Assembly: GCF_002042965.1 (NCBI RefSeq) | Contig: NZ_MZNT01000015.1 | Location: 62,001 to 126,000, forward strand | Length of the DNA: 64,000 bases | Reading direction: 5' to 3' | From: Paenibacillus sp. 32352 | GTDB taxonomy: Bacteria; Bacillota; Bacilli; Paenibacillales; NBRC-103111 | Shown here: in pieces, positions 17,707 to 26,787 of the stretch | How the letters are laid out: every line of letters begins with the position of its first letter | Position numbering within the stretch: the first letter of the stretch is position 1 | The notes under the pieces: model-generated | What the model was told of the DNA's origin: nothing | The model's input: only the letters and a program-made list of their open reading frames with translations | Database searches by the model: none | Made by a program: the position numbers and the translations under genes

Positions 17707-18678
17707 ATGACAAAATCTGCACTAATTACTGGCGTTACAGGTCAAGATGGATCATACTTAGCTGAACTATTACTTTCTAAGGGTTATAAGGTATACGGTC
17801 TCCGCAGAAGAACTAGTATGCCAATTGTGGAAAATATAGAACATATTAAGAATGAAATAGAATTTATCGATGGTGATCTTTTAGATCAAGGCTCCTTGAT
17901 TCAGGCTCTTAGAATTTCTAATGCAGATGAAGTCTATAATCTCGCTGCACAATCGTTTGTTGGGACTTCGTGGGAGCAGCCTGTACTGACAGGTCAAGTT
18001 ACTGGTGTTGGTGTTACAAATATGTTGGAAGCTGTTAGGCTTACGAAGCCAGAAGCACGTTTTTACCAAGCATCTAGTAGCGAAATGTTTGGTAAGGTAG
18101 TAGAAACGCCCCAAAGGGAAACAACACCTTTCTACCCTAGAAGTCCTTACGGAGTTGCAAAAGTATATGGGCATTGGATTACAGTAAATTATCGTGAAAG
18201 TTTTAATATGTTTGCTTGTTCAGGAATTCTTTTCAACCATGAATCTCCTCGCCGCGGCGTTGAGTTTGTTACAAGAAAGGTAACTGATGCAGTTGCCCGA
18301 ATAAAACTCGGTATGCAAAAAGAACTTAGAATGGGTAACCTGGATGCCAAAAGAGATTGGGGCTTTGCCGGAGATTATGTAAAGGCTATGTACTTAATGC
18401 TACAACAGGAAACGCCCGATGATTATGTTATTTCTACGGGCGAGACACACACTGTACAAGAATTAGTAGAAATTGCTTTCGGTCATGTTGGTTTGAAATG
18501 GGAGGATTACGTAATAATTGATCCAAAATTTGTTCGCCCGGCAGAAGTAGATTTGCTTTTGGGAGATTGTTCAAAAGCTAAGAAAAAACTAGGTTGGGAG
18601 CTCGAAGTGGGGTTTGAACAGCTGATTACAATGATGGTTGAAAGTGATTTGAACAGGTTAAAGGGACAATTTAAATGA
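17707..18678 (+). CDS. gmd: GDP-mannose 4,6-dehydratase
   Basis: 323 residues, extended short-chain dehydrogenase. The nucleotide-binding segment TGVTGQDGSYLAELLLSKG is diagnostic of Gmd, with RRRTSM near 35, the catalytic SSSEMFG near 123 and YGVAK (Tyr/Lys) near 150, and HESPRRG near 179, which contacts GDP-mannose. It makes GDP-4-keto-6-deoxy-mannose. AAGGAG precedes the ATG. Its stop overlaps the start of rmd (ATGA), which reduces the product, so the pair makes one activated 6-deoxyhexose. Confidence 0.96.
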   Translation: MTKSALITGVTGQDGSYLAELLLSKGYKVYGLRRRTSMPIVENIEHIKNEIEFIDGDLLDQGSLIQALRISNADEVYNLAAQSFVGTSWEQPVLTGQVTGVGVTNMLEAVRLTKPEARFYQASSSEMFGKVVETPQRETTPFYPRSPYGVAKVYGHWITVNYRESFNMFACSGILFNHESPRRGVEFVTRKVTDAVARIKLGMQKELRMGNLDAKRDWGFAGDYVKAMYLMLQQETPDDYVISTGETHTVQELVEIAFGHVGLKWEDYVIIDPKFVRPAEVDLLLGDCSKAKKKLGWELEVGFEQLITMMVESDLNRLKGQFK

Positions 18679-19604
18679 CACGTATACTAATCACAGGTGC
18701 CAATGGTTTTGTTGGCACCTACATGGTTAAATTGTTAAGAGGATTAGAATATGAAGTTTTAACTACGGTAACCTCAAACCCTAAAGAAGATAATCAATTT
18801 CATCTTGATCTTGCAAGCAAAGAAAGTGTATACGAATTAATTCAAAAAACTAAACCGACGCATTTGATACATCTTGCTGGACAGAGTTCTGTGAAGAAAT
18901 CATGGGCTCAAAAAACGGAAACATTCAATATTAATTTAATAGGAACTATGCATTTACTTGAAGCTATCCTGAAATATTCACCTGATTGCAGGGTTTTATC
19001 AGTCGGTTCATCCGAAGAATATGGGAATATCAAAGAAATGAATGGTATTAACGAGAATAGCATTACAAATCCAATGAGTCCTTATGGAATCAGTAAATTA
19101 TCTTCGGGTTTATTGTGTTTGCAATATGCAAAGGCTTATTCTTTAAATGTTGTCCATACAAGAACGTTTAATCACATAGGACCGGGCCAAAGTCAGGATT
19201 TTGTTACACAAGATTTTGCCCAACAAATCGTCGAAATTGAATCGGGAATAAAGGAACCAACTATTTTTGTTGGTAATCTAGAAGCAGTAAGAGACTTTAC
19301 TGATGTTCGGGATATAGTTAAAGCTTATGAAATGTTATTATTTTGTCAAGCTTCAGGTGAAATCTTTAATGTTTGTTCTGGTACAGGGGTCAAAATATCC
19401 CAAATTTTGGATACACTTATAAGTCTATCCGAAGTAGATATAGATGTTGTACAGGACATTGAGAAACTCCGACCATCAGATGTCCCGGTCCAAATTGGCG
19501 ATAATAGTAAAATTAGTGCTCTGACTGGTTGGGAGCCTGAAAAAAATATTGAAGAATCGCTTTATGATATTTTACAAGATCGTCGTTATAAGCAATTGAT
19601 ATAG
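18675..19604 (+). CDS. rmd: GDP-6-deoxy-D-lyxo-4-hexulose reductase (GDP-D-rhamnose synthesis)
   Basis: 309 residues, extended SDR: GANGFVGTYMV at the start, HLAGQSSV near 75, SSEEYG near 115, YGISK with catalytic Tyr/Lys near 137, RTFNHIGPGQ near 161, RDFTDVRDIVKAY near 212. The FNHIGPGQ and RDFTDVRD patterns fit Rmd, which reduces GDP-4-keto-6-deoxy-mannose to GDP-D-rhamnose. GDP-fucose synthase would instead epimerise and is less like this sequence. Translationally coupled to gmd. D-rhamnose is a known S-layer glycan sugar in Aneurinibacillus, so this is an informative gene. The choice of Rmd over other C4 reductases is probable, not certain. Confidence 0.82.
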   Translation: MTRILITGANGFVGTYMVKLLRGLEYEVLTTVTSNPKEDNQFHLDLASKESVYELIQKTKPTHLIHLAGQSSVKKSWAQKTETFNINLIGTMHLLEAILKYSPDCRVLSVGSSEEYGNIKEMNGINENSITNPMSPYGISKLSSGLLCLQYAKAYSLNVVHTRTFNHIGPGQSQDFVTQDFAQQIVEIESGIKEPTIFVGNLEAVRDFTDVRDIVKAYEMLLFCQASGEIFNVCSGTGVKISQILDTLISLSEVDIDVVQDIEKLRPSDVPVQIGDNSKISALTGWEPEKNIEESLYDILQDRRYKQLI

Positions 19605-19606
19605 AG

Positions 19607-20401
19607 GTGATTCTTATCTTACGCGCATTATGGCACTATAAAGGATTTATATTCGGTCTTGTCAAAAGGGATTTTCAATCAAGATATATGAATTCGATCT
19701 TTGGTTCGATATGGGCAATATTACATCCGATTGCCCTTATTTTTGTTTATACAGTAATATTCTCACAGGTTATGGGCGCCAAACTACCAAATTCTAGTGA
19801 TACCTTAGCTTACAGTATTTATTTATGTGCAGGGCTACTGCCATGGCAGCTCTTTCAGGAGACTGTACTAAGAATGCAAAATGTCTTTATTGATCAAAGT
19901 GGTATTATGAAAAAGGTTAGTTTCCCTAGAACGTCTTTACCAGTTTATATTATGATTTCATCCTTGATAAACTTTTTTATAGTGTATGGGATTTTTCTCA
20001 TCTATTTATTGATTGTTGGCAAGTTCCCTGGAGTCATTATGTTGAATATGATTCCTTTGTTAATAATTCAGCAACTGTTAGCATTGGGACTTGGAATTAT
20101 CCTTGCTACATTAAATGTATTTTTTAGAGATATAGGACACTCATTTTCAATTGTAATGCAATTTTGGAGTTGGTTAACACCCATCGTGTATACAATTGAG
20201 ATAGTTCCTAATAAATTTAGAGATTATTTTGATTGGAATATCCTATTGCCGATATTTAACGGTTATCATGCTATTATAACTAATCAAAATTGGAATGATT
20301 GGAACTCCCTATGGGGGGTAGCGAGTATTAGTCTAATTTTGATCGTTGTTGGTTATTTTACTTTTAAAAAGTTAGATACAGAAATGGTGGATGAGTTATA
20401 G
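19607..20401 (+). CDS. wzm: ABC-2 type polysaccharide transporter permease (Wzm)
   Basis: 264 residues with six hydrophobic segments and a charged N-terminal amphipathic start (LRALWHYKGFIFGLVKRDFQSRYMNS) followed by GSIWAILHPIALIFVYTVIF. This is the Wzm/TagG/RfbA family layout. With Wzt it moves completed, lipid-linked polysaccharide across the membrane. The listed start is GTG 19607, but GAGGTG at that position looks like the ribosome site itself, so a rare start a few codons downstream is possible. It ends in TAGTG, sharing one base with the wzt start. Confidence 0.93.
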   Translation: MILILRALWHYKGFIFGLVKRDFQSRYMNSIFGSIWAILHPIALIFVYTVIFSQVMGAKLPNSSDTLAYSIYLCAGLLPWQLFQETVLRMQNVFIDQSGIMKKVSFPRTSLPVYIMISSLINFFIVYGIFLIYLLIVGKFPGVIMLNMIPLLIIQQLLALGLGIILATLNVFFRDIGHSFSIVMQFWSWLTPIVYTIEIVPNKFRDYFDWNILLPIFNGYHAIITNQNWNDWNSLWGVASISLILIVVGYFTFKKLDTEMVDEL

Positions 20402-21642
20402 TGACTATTATAAATGCCCTTAATTTGGGGAAGAGATATAAACGTTACTCAACTAACCTCTCCAGATTTATTGAATGGACAACTGGTGTAAAAAGACATG
20501 AAGAAAAATGGGTACTAAGAGGTATTTCGTTCAAAATGAATAAGGGTGAGTCTCTTGGTATTATTGGACATAACGGTGCAGGTAAAAGTACTTTATTGAA
20601 AATTCTTACTGGCACTACAAAACCTACCGAGGGGACTCTTGAAATAAACGGAAGGGTGTCTGCTTTACTTGAACTAGGATTAGGTTTTCATCCTGATTTT
20701 ACTGGTATCCAAAATATATATATGCTGGGACAATTAATGGGATTAAATAATCATGAAATAACCAAACTAATTCCAGAAATCATTGATTTTGCGGAGATTG
20801 GTGATTATATATATCAGCCCTTAAGAACTTATTCAAGTGGCATGGGAGTTCGACTGGCGTTTGCAACAGTTACATCAGTGAGACCTGATATTTTAATAGT
20901 AGATGAAGCACTGTCTGTAGGCGATACGTATTTTCAACATAAATGTTTTAATAGAATAAAGGAATTTCGTGAGAAAGGTACCTCACTTCTTTTTGTATCC
21001 CATGATCCAATAGCAGTTAAAAATTTATGTGACAGAGCCATATTACTAGATAATGGTATATTAATAAAAGATGGTTTTCCAGACGAAGTATTGGATTATT
21101 ATAATGCTATTATAGCGAAAAGAGAAGCAGATGCTAAAATAACAGAAAGCATCGGTTTGAACAATAAAAAGATTATTAGATCTGGAAACAAAGATGTACA
21201 AATAGAAGAGGTATCCTTAGTTTCGAATGGTTTAGTAACCAATGCACTCCAGGTAGCTGATAGTTTAGATATCAGAATTACAATGAAAGCAAATAAAGAA
21301 ATAATAAGCCCTACTGTAGGATTTGTTATAAAAGATCGTTTGGGTAATGAAGTATATGGGACCAATACATTTCATTTAGACTATAAATTAGAGAAATTTG
21401 AGAAGGATAATTCTTATACAATTACCTTTTCACAAAAATTAAACATTGGAATTGGAACTTATAGTGTTACCGTGGCTGTCCATGATAGTTATCATCATCT
21501 GGATAAAAATTATGATTGGCTGGAGCAAGCTGCGACGTTTCAAATAATCTCTGGTCAAGAAGCTCCATTTGTTGGTGTGGCTTTTTTAGAATCATCTGTT
21601 CATTTAGAAAAGGAGACTACATCATGCCAGAACAATCAATGA
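20401..21642 (+). CDS. wzt: Polysaccharide ABC transporter ATPase with C-terminal glycan-binding-type domain (Wzt)
   Basis: 413 residues. The ATPase half (1-245) has Walker A GHNGAGKST near 56, LELGLGFHPDFTG near 88 that is specific to Wzt/TagH enzymes, the signature YSSGMGVRLAFA near 142 and Walker B ILIVDEALSVGD near 162. The last 150 residues form a beta-rich Wzt_C-type domain. In E. coli O9a that domain recognises the modified non-reducing end of the chain and licenses export. GTG start, coupled to wzm. It overlaps the methyltransferase gene by 19 bases, which suits export coupled to end-capping. Confidence 0.94.
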   Translation: MTIINALNLGKRYKRYSTNLSRFIEWTTGVKRHEEKWVLRGISFKMNKGESLGIIGHNGAGKSTLLKILTGTTKPTEGTLEINGRVSALLELGLGFHPDFTGIQNIYMLGQLMGLNNHEITKLIPEIIDFAEIGDYIYQPLRTYSSGMGVRLAFATVTSVRPDILIVDEALSVGDTYFQHKCFNRIKEFREKGTSLLFVSHDPIAVKNLCDRAILLDNGILIKDGFPDEVLDYYNAIIAKREADAKITESIGLNNKKIIRSGNKDVQIEEVSLVSNGLVTNALQVADSLDIRITMKANKEIISPTVGFVIKDRLGNEVYGTNTFHLDYKLEKFEKDNSYTITFSQKLNIGIGTYSVTVAVHDSYHHLDKNYDWLEQAATFQIISGQEAPFVGVAFLESSVHLEKETTSCQNNQ

Positions 21643-23198
21643 ATATAGATAAAATAATGAATAGGATTAAATCAACGTTAGAGTTAGCAAAAAAGAACAG
21701 AAAAACCCTATCAAAATATGATGTTCCTATGAGTCAGAGTTATGAATTAAATTACGTTAAATTATCTAGTGAAATTGACCAAAATAACAGAGGTTGGAAC
21801 GTGTCTCCAGAATACGTATTGACATCTCATCGTCCTGTACTTGGCAAACTAATAGTCTTTGGAAAAAAAATAATAAGAAAATTATTAAGGTGGTATATTA
21901 ACCCTGCCTTTGAAAAGCAAAGTAATTTCAACGGTAGCGTAACCAGGTCATTTAATAATATTAATCCTATATTGTCAGATTTAATCAAAGATATTGAGTT
22001 TTTGAAGGGAAAGAACAGCAAAATAGATGATTTAGAGACTGAATTAACAAAAGTAATAAATAATAGTATTTCAGATCAAAATAATGATCAAATATCCAAT
22101 TTTTTTATAGACTTGGAGCAAGTATTAAATAAACAAAATAAATTGGAAGAAGATTTTAAATCTATAGAGAACATAATTAGTTCTCAAAAACTAATAGAAC
22201 AAAAATTACAAGAAGTAGAAGATAAGCTAGCTTCTATTGAAGAAGTACTTGTTAAGCAACAAAATATAGCTGATGGAATAACTGAAATTAATAACAGAGT
22301 AAATCAAATATCTTCTGGTTATTTGCATAACGACACTTTCATTGAATTCAAAAATAAAATTTATAATGATGTTCGGATTATAAACGAAAAAATTGAAAAA
22401 ACGGATGATTTAATATTACTTATAAATTCTCGTATTAAGAAGAATACGACCAAAATAGTAAAGAAAGACTCTCCTGAAGCAATAAATGAGACAAAAGAAG
22501 TAAACAACGTTAAACAGCTAGAAAATAATCTAGAATTAGATTATTTCTTATTTGAACAGAAATTTAGGGGATCAAGAAGTGTAATTATGGAGAGACAAAG
22601 GGACTACCTCCCTTTATTCGCAAACAGGAAAGAAGTACTTGATATTGGTTGCGGTAGAGGTGAATTTATAGAATTACTGCACAAGGAGTATGGTGTTAAC
22701 GTCAAGGGAATAGATATTAATAACGATATGATAGATTATTGTAAAGAACGTGGATTTAATGTAGAGCTCATTGATGCTATAGATTATCTAGAAAAGCTTA
22801 ATGATAATTCATTAGATGGTATTTTTATGGCCCAAGTGATTGAACATTTAACTTCGGAACAAGCAATGAGTCTAATAAATTCAGTTTATCGAGTGTTAAA
22901 GCCAGGTGGGCTTTTTGTAGTAGAAACCATAAATGTACAGAGTGTCTTCGCTATGTCAAACTGGTTCTATATGGATCCTACACATATTAAACCTGTTCAC
23001 CCTGTTACTTTAAAATTTATTTTCCAGGGATCAGGGTATAGCCAAGTGGATATTAAATATCTGTCACCAGTACCGGATAAGGGGGTTCCTCATCTTCAAA
23101 TAGACGGTGTTGACTTAAGTCATTTTAACGAATCGTTAAATGATCTTAACGGACTGATCTATGGATACCAAGATTATGCAATTTGTGCCTATAAGTAA
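21624..23198 (+). CDS. Coiled-coil SAM-dependent methyltransferase (putative glycan chain terminator)
   Basis: 524 residues. AAGGAG lies upstream of ATG 21624; the frame is open further up but inside wzt. Three parts are visible: an N-terminal basic segment (1-110), a long Glu/Lys/Asn/Ile-rich region with heptad character (about 110-300), and a class I methyltransferase domain with VLDIGCGRGEFIELL near 337 and MAQVIEHL near 404. Position beside Wzt with a C-terminal domain and the coiled coil recall WbdD of E. coli O9a, a membrane-linked enzyme whose coil sets O-antigen length while it caps the chain. Unlike WbdD there is no kinase domain. The likely product is a methylated chain end, as in the 2-O-methyl-rhamnose cap of Geobacillus S-layer glycan; this is inference. 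Confidence 0.78.
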   Translation: MPEQSMNIDKIMNRIKSTLELAKKNRKTLSKYDVPMSQSYELNYVKLSSEIDQNNRGWNVSPEYVLTSHRPVLGKLIVFGKKIIRKLLRWYINPAFEKQSNFNGSVTRSFNNINPILSDLIKDIEFLKGKNSKIDDLETELTKVINNSISDQNNDQISNFFIDLEQVLNKQNKLEEDFKSIENIISSQKLIEQKLQEVEDKLASIEEVLVKQQNIADGITEINNRVNQISSGYLHNDTFIEFKNKIYNDVRIINEKIEKTDDLILLINSRIKKNTTKIVKKDSPEAINETKEVNNVKQLENNLELDYFLFEQKFRGSRSVIMERQRDYLPLFANRKEVLDIGCGRGEFIELLHKEYGVNVKGIDINNDMIDYCKERGFNVELIDAIDYLEKLNDNSLDGIFMAQVIEHLTSEQAMSLINSVYRVLKPGGLFVVETINVQSVFAMSNWFYMDPTHIKPVHPVTLKFIFQGSGYSQVDIKYLSPVPDKGVPHLQIDGVDLSHFNESLNDLNGLIYGYQDYAICAYK

Positions 23199-23219
23199 GT
23201 AATAAGAGGTGTTGTTTCT

Positions 23220-24326
23220 GTGGAGATTATATTGATGCATCAGACTTTTCTCGATGGCGATGCAATTGGTCATGATATTCAAGGTATGTATGACGTTTGC
23301 AAAAAGAAAAATATTAATGTTTTCGTTTTTTGTGAGAATAACTATGCTGATATTAAATATCAAACCATTGATCTGAACGAGTTAAAAAAGAAAATTAAGA
23401 TTAAGAGTAACATTGTTATTTATCATCACAGTATATATTGGGAATTAGGGGAAAAGATATTACATGAGGTTAATTGTAAGGTAATTATTAGATATCACAA
23501 TATTACACCACCTCATTTTTTCAAAGGCTATAGCAAGAGGTATTTTGAAACTACAAATGCAGGTAGATTGCAAACTAAACGCTTGTCTAATGAGTCTCGT
23601 TTTTTTTGGTTATCAGATTCTAACTATAATAACTCAGAGGTACTTGAACTTGGAGTTAAATCGTCATTAACAGAAGTGGTTGCACCTTTTCATAAAATCG
23701 AACATATGGATCAAGTGGAAGTCAATACAGAATTATTGAACTCGCTTATTAAGAATTCAATTATAAATGTATTATTTATTGGTAGGGTAGCTACTAATAA
23801 AGGGCACAAAAGAATTTGTCAAGTAGCAAAAGCGTACAAAGAATTATTCGGTGACAATTTTATTTTTTGGATAGTTGGAGGTTTTGACAACGAGATTTCA
23901 AAATACAATGAGGAAATACAAAACTATATACATCAATGGGGGCTTCAAGACAACGTAATCTTTACTCAGAAAATTCCCATTGAAACACTGAAGTCATACA
24001 TCTTGGGGTCCGATTTATTTCTTTGTTTAAGTGAGCATGAAGGTTTTTGTGTCCCTCTTATAGAATGTCAGTACCATAAGCTACCTGTTGTGGCTTGCCA
24101 AAGTACTGCAATTGGTGAAACTCTTGGCAAGGAACAAATGCTTTTTGCGACCTTTGATGAAGATATGATAGCAAGCGCAATTCATGAAGTGGCAACTAAT
24201 AAGGATGTTTCAAACTATATTATTGAAAAAGGTCAAGAAAATTATTATACCAGATTTACAAATGACATTTTAGAACGGAAATTTTCGGATTTTATTGAAC
24301 GAGTTTCAGGAGGAATGGTGTCTTGA
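23220..24326 (+). CDS. Glycosyltransferase family 4
   Basis: 368 residues, GT-B fold. N-terminal part lacks the usual GG.. loop but has RYHNITPPHFFKGYSK near 88. The linker is NVLFIGRVATNKGHKRI near 185, and the acceptor-independent catalytic region SEHEGFCVPLIECQYHKLPVV near 270 has the E-x7-E pair. RYHNITPP is typical of GT4 enzymes that act in mannan- or rhamnan-type chains. GTG start with AGAGGTG nine bases before. It follows the methyltransferase by 21 bases and overlaps the next GT4 by 4 bases (TTGA). Linkage specificity not predictable. Confidence 0.88.
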   Translation: MEIILMHQTFLDGDAIGHDIQGMYDVCKKKNINVFVFCENNYADIKYQTIDLNELKKKIKIKSNIVIYHHSIYWELGEKILHEVNCKVIIRYHNITPPHFFKGYSKRYFETTNAGRLQTKRLSNESRFFWLSDSNYNNSEVLELGVKSSLTEVVAPFHKIEHMDQVEVNTELLNSLIKNSIINVLFIGRVATNKGHKRICQVAKAYKELFGDNFIFWIVGGFDNEISKYNEEIQNYIHQWGLQDNVIFTQKIPIETLKSYILGSDLFLCLSEHEGFCVPLIECQYHKLPVVACQSTAIGETLGKEQMLFATFDEDMIASAIHEVATNKDVSNYIIEKGQENYYTRFTNDILERKFSDFIERVSGGMVS

Positions 24327-25366
24327 AGATTGCAATAGCTAGTGTACAAGTTCCTTTTATACGCGGCGGAGCAGAATATCATGCCGAGAATTTAAAGATT
24401 GAATTACAAAAAAGAGGATACGAAGCAGACATCACTACTATTCCCTTTAAATGGTATCCTGCCAAAGCGATTGTAGATTCCATTATGGCAGTACGTCTTT
24501 TGGATTTAACAGAAGTGAATGGAAAAGTTATTGACCGTCTAATAGCGCTCAAATTTCCAATGTATTGTGTAAAGCATCCAAATAAAGTTTCTTGGGTGTT
24601 ACACCAACATAGACAAGCATATGAGCTATGGGGAACAGAATTTGGTGATCTAGAGAAGATGGAGAATGGGCTTGAGGTTAGAGATATTATTAGAAATGCA
24701 GATAATACTTTTTTAAGGGAAAGTAGACATGTTTTTGCTAATTCTAAAACTGTAGCAAACCGATTATTGAAATTTAATGATATTGATGCGACTCCACTCT
24801 ATCATCCCCCTACAGATTATGAAAAATTAAAATGTGATTCTTTTGGTGACTATGTTTTTTACCCTAGTAGATTAAATGAGATTAAGAGACAGCACTTAAT
24901 AATAGAAGCAATGAAGTATACTAAATCCAATGTTAAGTTATTGCTGGCAGGAACGGGTGAAGAGGAATACACCAATATGCTAAAAAAAATAATTGAAAAA
25001 AATAATTTGCATTCAAAAGTTAAGCTGTTGGGAAGGATATCAGAAGAGGAAAAAATCCAATATTATTCTAATGCCTGTGTGGTTTACAATGGTCCATTTG
25101 AAGAAGATTATGGATATGTTACTCTTGAAGGATTCTATTCCAGAAAACCGGTTATAACCCAGAAGGATTCTGGAGGCCCCTTAGAGTTTGTAAAAGATGA
25201 TATCAACGGGTACGTATTAGAAAACAACCCTGAAATGATTGCAGAGAAAGTAGATTTTCTTTATTTAAATAAAGAAAAAGCTAAGGAGTTCGGGCAGAAT
25301 GGTTATGATCTTATGAAAAGCTTGAAAATTAATTGGGATCATGTTATTGAGAGGTTATTGAAATGA
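24323..25366 (+). CDS. Glycosyltransferase family 4
   Basis: 347 residues, GT-B fold, starting KIAIASVQVPFIRGGAEYHAENL with the GGAE loop. HQHRQAYELWGTEFGDL near 92 and FANSKTVANRLLKF near 137 are typical for this subfamily; the linker is YPSRLNEIKRQHLIIEAM near 177; the catalytic segment GPFEEDYGYVTLEGFYSRKPVI near 254 has the expected acidic pair. TTG start coupled to the previous stop, with AGGAGGA upstream. It overlaps the next gene by 4 bases. One of three GT4 genes in tandem, which suggests a repeat unit needing several different linkages. Confidence 0.88.
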   Translation: MKIAIASVQVPFIRGGAEYHAENLKIELQKRGYEADITTIPFKWYPAKAIVDSIMAVRLLDLTEVNGKVIDRLIALKFPMYCVKHPNKVSWVLHQHRQAYELWGTEFGDLEKMENGLEVRDIIRNADNTFLRESRHVFANSKTVANRLLKFNDIDATPLYHPPTDYEKLKCDSFGDYVFYPSRLNEIKRQHLIIEAMKYTKSNVKLLLAGTGEEEYTNMLKKIIEKNNLHSKVKLLGRISEEEKIQYYSNACVVYNGPFEEDYGYVTLEGFYSRKPVITQKDSGGPLEFVKDDINGYVLENNPEMIAEKVDFLYLNKEKAKEFGQNGYDLMKSLKINWDHVIERLLK

Positions 25367-26712
25367 GAATAGCTTACTTTAGTCCATTTCCACCCCAAAA
25401 AAGCGGAATTTCTGACTACTCCGAGTATTTAATAGAAGCTTTAAGCTCCTATGCTGAAGTTGATTTATGGGTAGAAGGCTTCAACTTGTCAAACGATAAA
25501 ATAAAAAACAAATATAAAATTTATGATTATGTAAATCATCCAGAGTATTTAACTCATTTAAATAAATATGATGAAATTGTATATAACATTGGTAATAACC
25601 CATACTATCATTCTCATATTTATGATGTTTTTCTAAAATATAATGGAGTCGTAATTTTACATGAGTATGTTTTATATTACTTAATTACAGGCTATTATTT
25701 AGATTTACTTCATAATTCGGATCTCTATTTGGATGAAATGAAAATGAATCATGGAGATCCAGGATATGTAGAAGGGTTAAAGATTTTGCGTGGAAGCCTG
25801 CCTCCTTTACAGTATAAATTTCCGGAAAAGTTTCCTCTAAATAAAAGACTAATTGATCATGCACAGGGAGTAATTGTCCATTCGGAATATGCAAGACAAG
25901 AAGTAATTAGAATTAATCCAAATGCAAGTTGTCATGTTATACCCCAAATTGGTCCAAATCCAGACAATATAGACGTTAGCTATCATAGAAGACAAGAATT
26001 AATGAGGAAGTATAACCTGTCTGAGAAAGATAAAGTTATAGCTTCATTTGGCTATGTCTCTCCATCAAAAAGAATTCATCAAGTAATAGAGGCCCTTTCC
26101 AAGCTTAAAAACAACAATTATAAATACTTATTAGTAGGTGAAGGGGATTATGTTAAGGACCTTGTAAAAAAGTATAAATTACAAGATAAGGTTATCTTCA
26201 CTGGATTTACAACTATTGAAGAATTTGACGAGCTAATAGCCTTATCCGATATTGTAGTTAATTTGAGATACCCCTACATGGGTGAAACCTCAGCAAGTCT
26301 AATTCGTGCTTTGTTACTTGGAAAGATATCTTTAGTTTCTGATATAGGTTGGTTCCGAGAGTTACCAAATGAGTGTGTTATTAAGATACCTTTGGATGAA
26401 AATGAGGTTTCTAATATTAGGTTTCATTTGGAACGATTGCTTGATAATGAAGAGTTATATATAAATTATACTAAACAAATATTGCAGTACTCGGAAACTG
26501 AACTTAATCCACAAAAAATAGCTAAAAGTATTATCAATGTTTTAAAGAATATAAAAACCCTAAAATCTAAAGATAGTTTTTTTAATAAAATATGTGATGA
26601 AACGGCATACTCTCTCGATAATTTAGGGTTGGATAGCAATAGTTTTTACATTAAGAACGTTTCAGAAGTTATAGAATCTATTTTAAATATAGAAGGTAAA
26701 AATAAAGTTTAG
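25363..26712 (+). CDS. Glycosyltransferase family 4 with C-terminal extension
   Basis: 449 residues. Begins MRIAYFSPFPPQKSGISDYS, the PP..SGI..Y opening of GT4 enzymes from cell-surface loci; YNIGNNPYYHSHIYDV near 70, HSEYARQEVI near 172, linker ASFGYVSPSKRIHQVIEAL near 220, and a catalytic end RYPYMGETSASLIRALLLGK near 300 with Glu in place. About 75 residues beyond the standard fold form a polar tail. Codon choice is A/T-rich like its neighbours. Last of the three tandem cytoplasmic transferases; a 75-base gap follows before the decoration genes. Confidence 0.87.
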   Translation: MRIAYFSPFPPQKSGISDYSEYLIEALSSYAEVDLWVEGFNLSNDKIKNKYKIYDYVNHPEYLTHLNKYDEIVYNIGNNPYYHSHIYDVFLKYNGVVILHEYVLYYLITGYYLDLLHNSDLYLDEMKMNHGDPGYVEGLKILRGSLPPLQYKFPEKFPLNKRLIDHAQGVIVHSEYARQEVIRINPNASCHVIPQIGPNPDNIDVSYHRRQELMRKYNLSEKDKVIASFGYVSPSKRIHQVIEALSKLKNNNYKYLLVGEGDYVKDLVKKYKLQDKVIFTGFTTIEEFDELIALSDIVVNLRYPYMGETSASLIRALLLGKISLVSDIGWFRELPNECVIKIPLDENEVSNIRFHLERLLDNEELYINYTKQILQYSETELNPQKIAKSIINVLKNIKTLKSKDSFFNKICDETAYSLDNLGLDSNSFYIKNVSEVIESILNIEGKNKV

Positions 26713-26787
26713 ATTAGTGCTTAATATTTTTTAGGCGTTATTAAGTTACACTGTTTTAAAAAAACTATCAAAGGGAAGTGAAGCATT

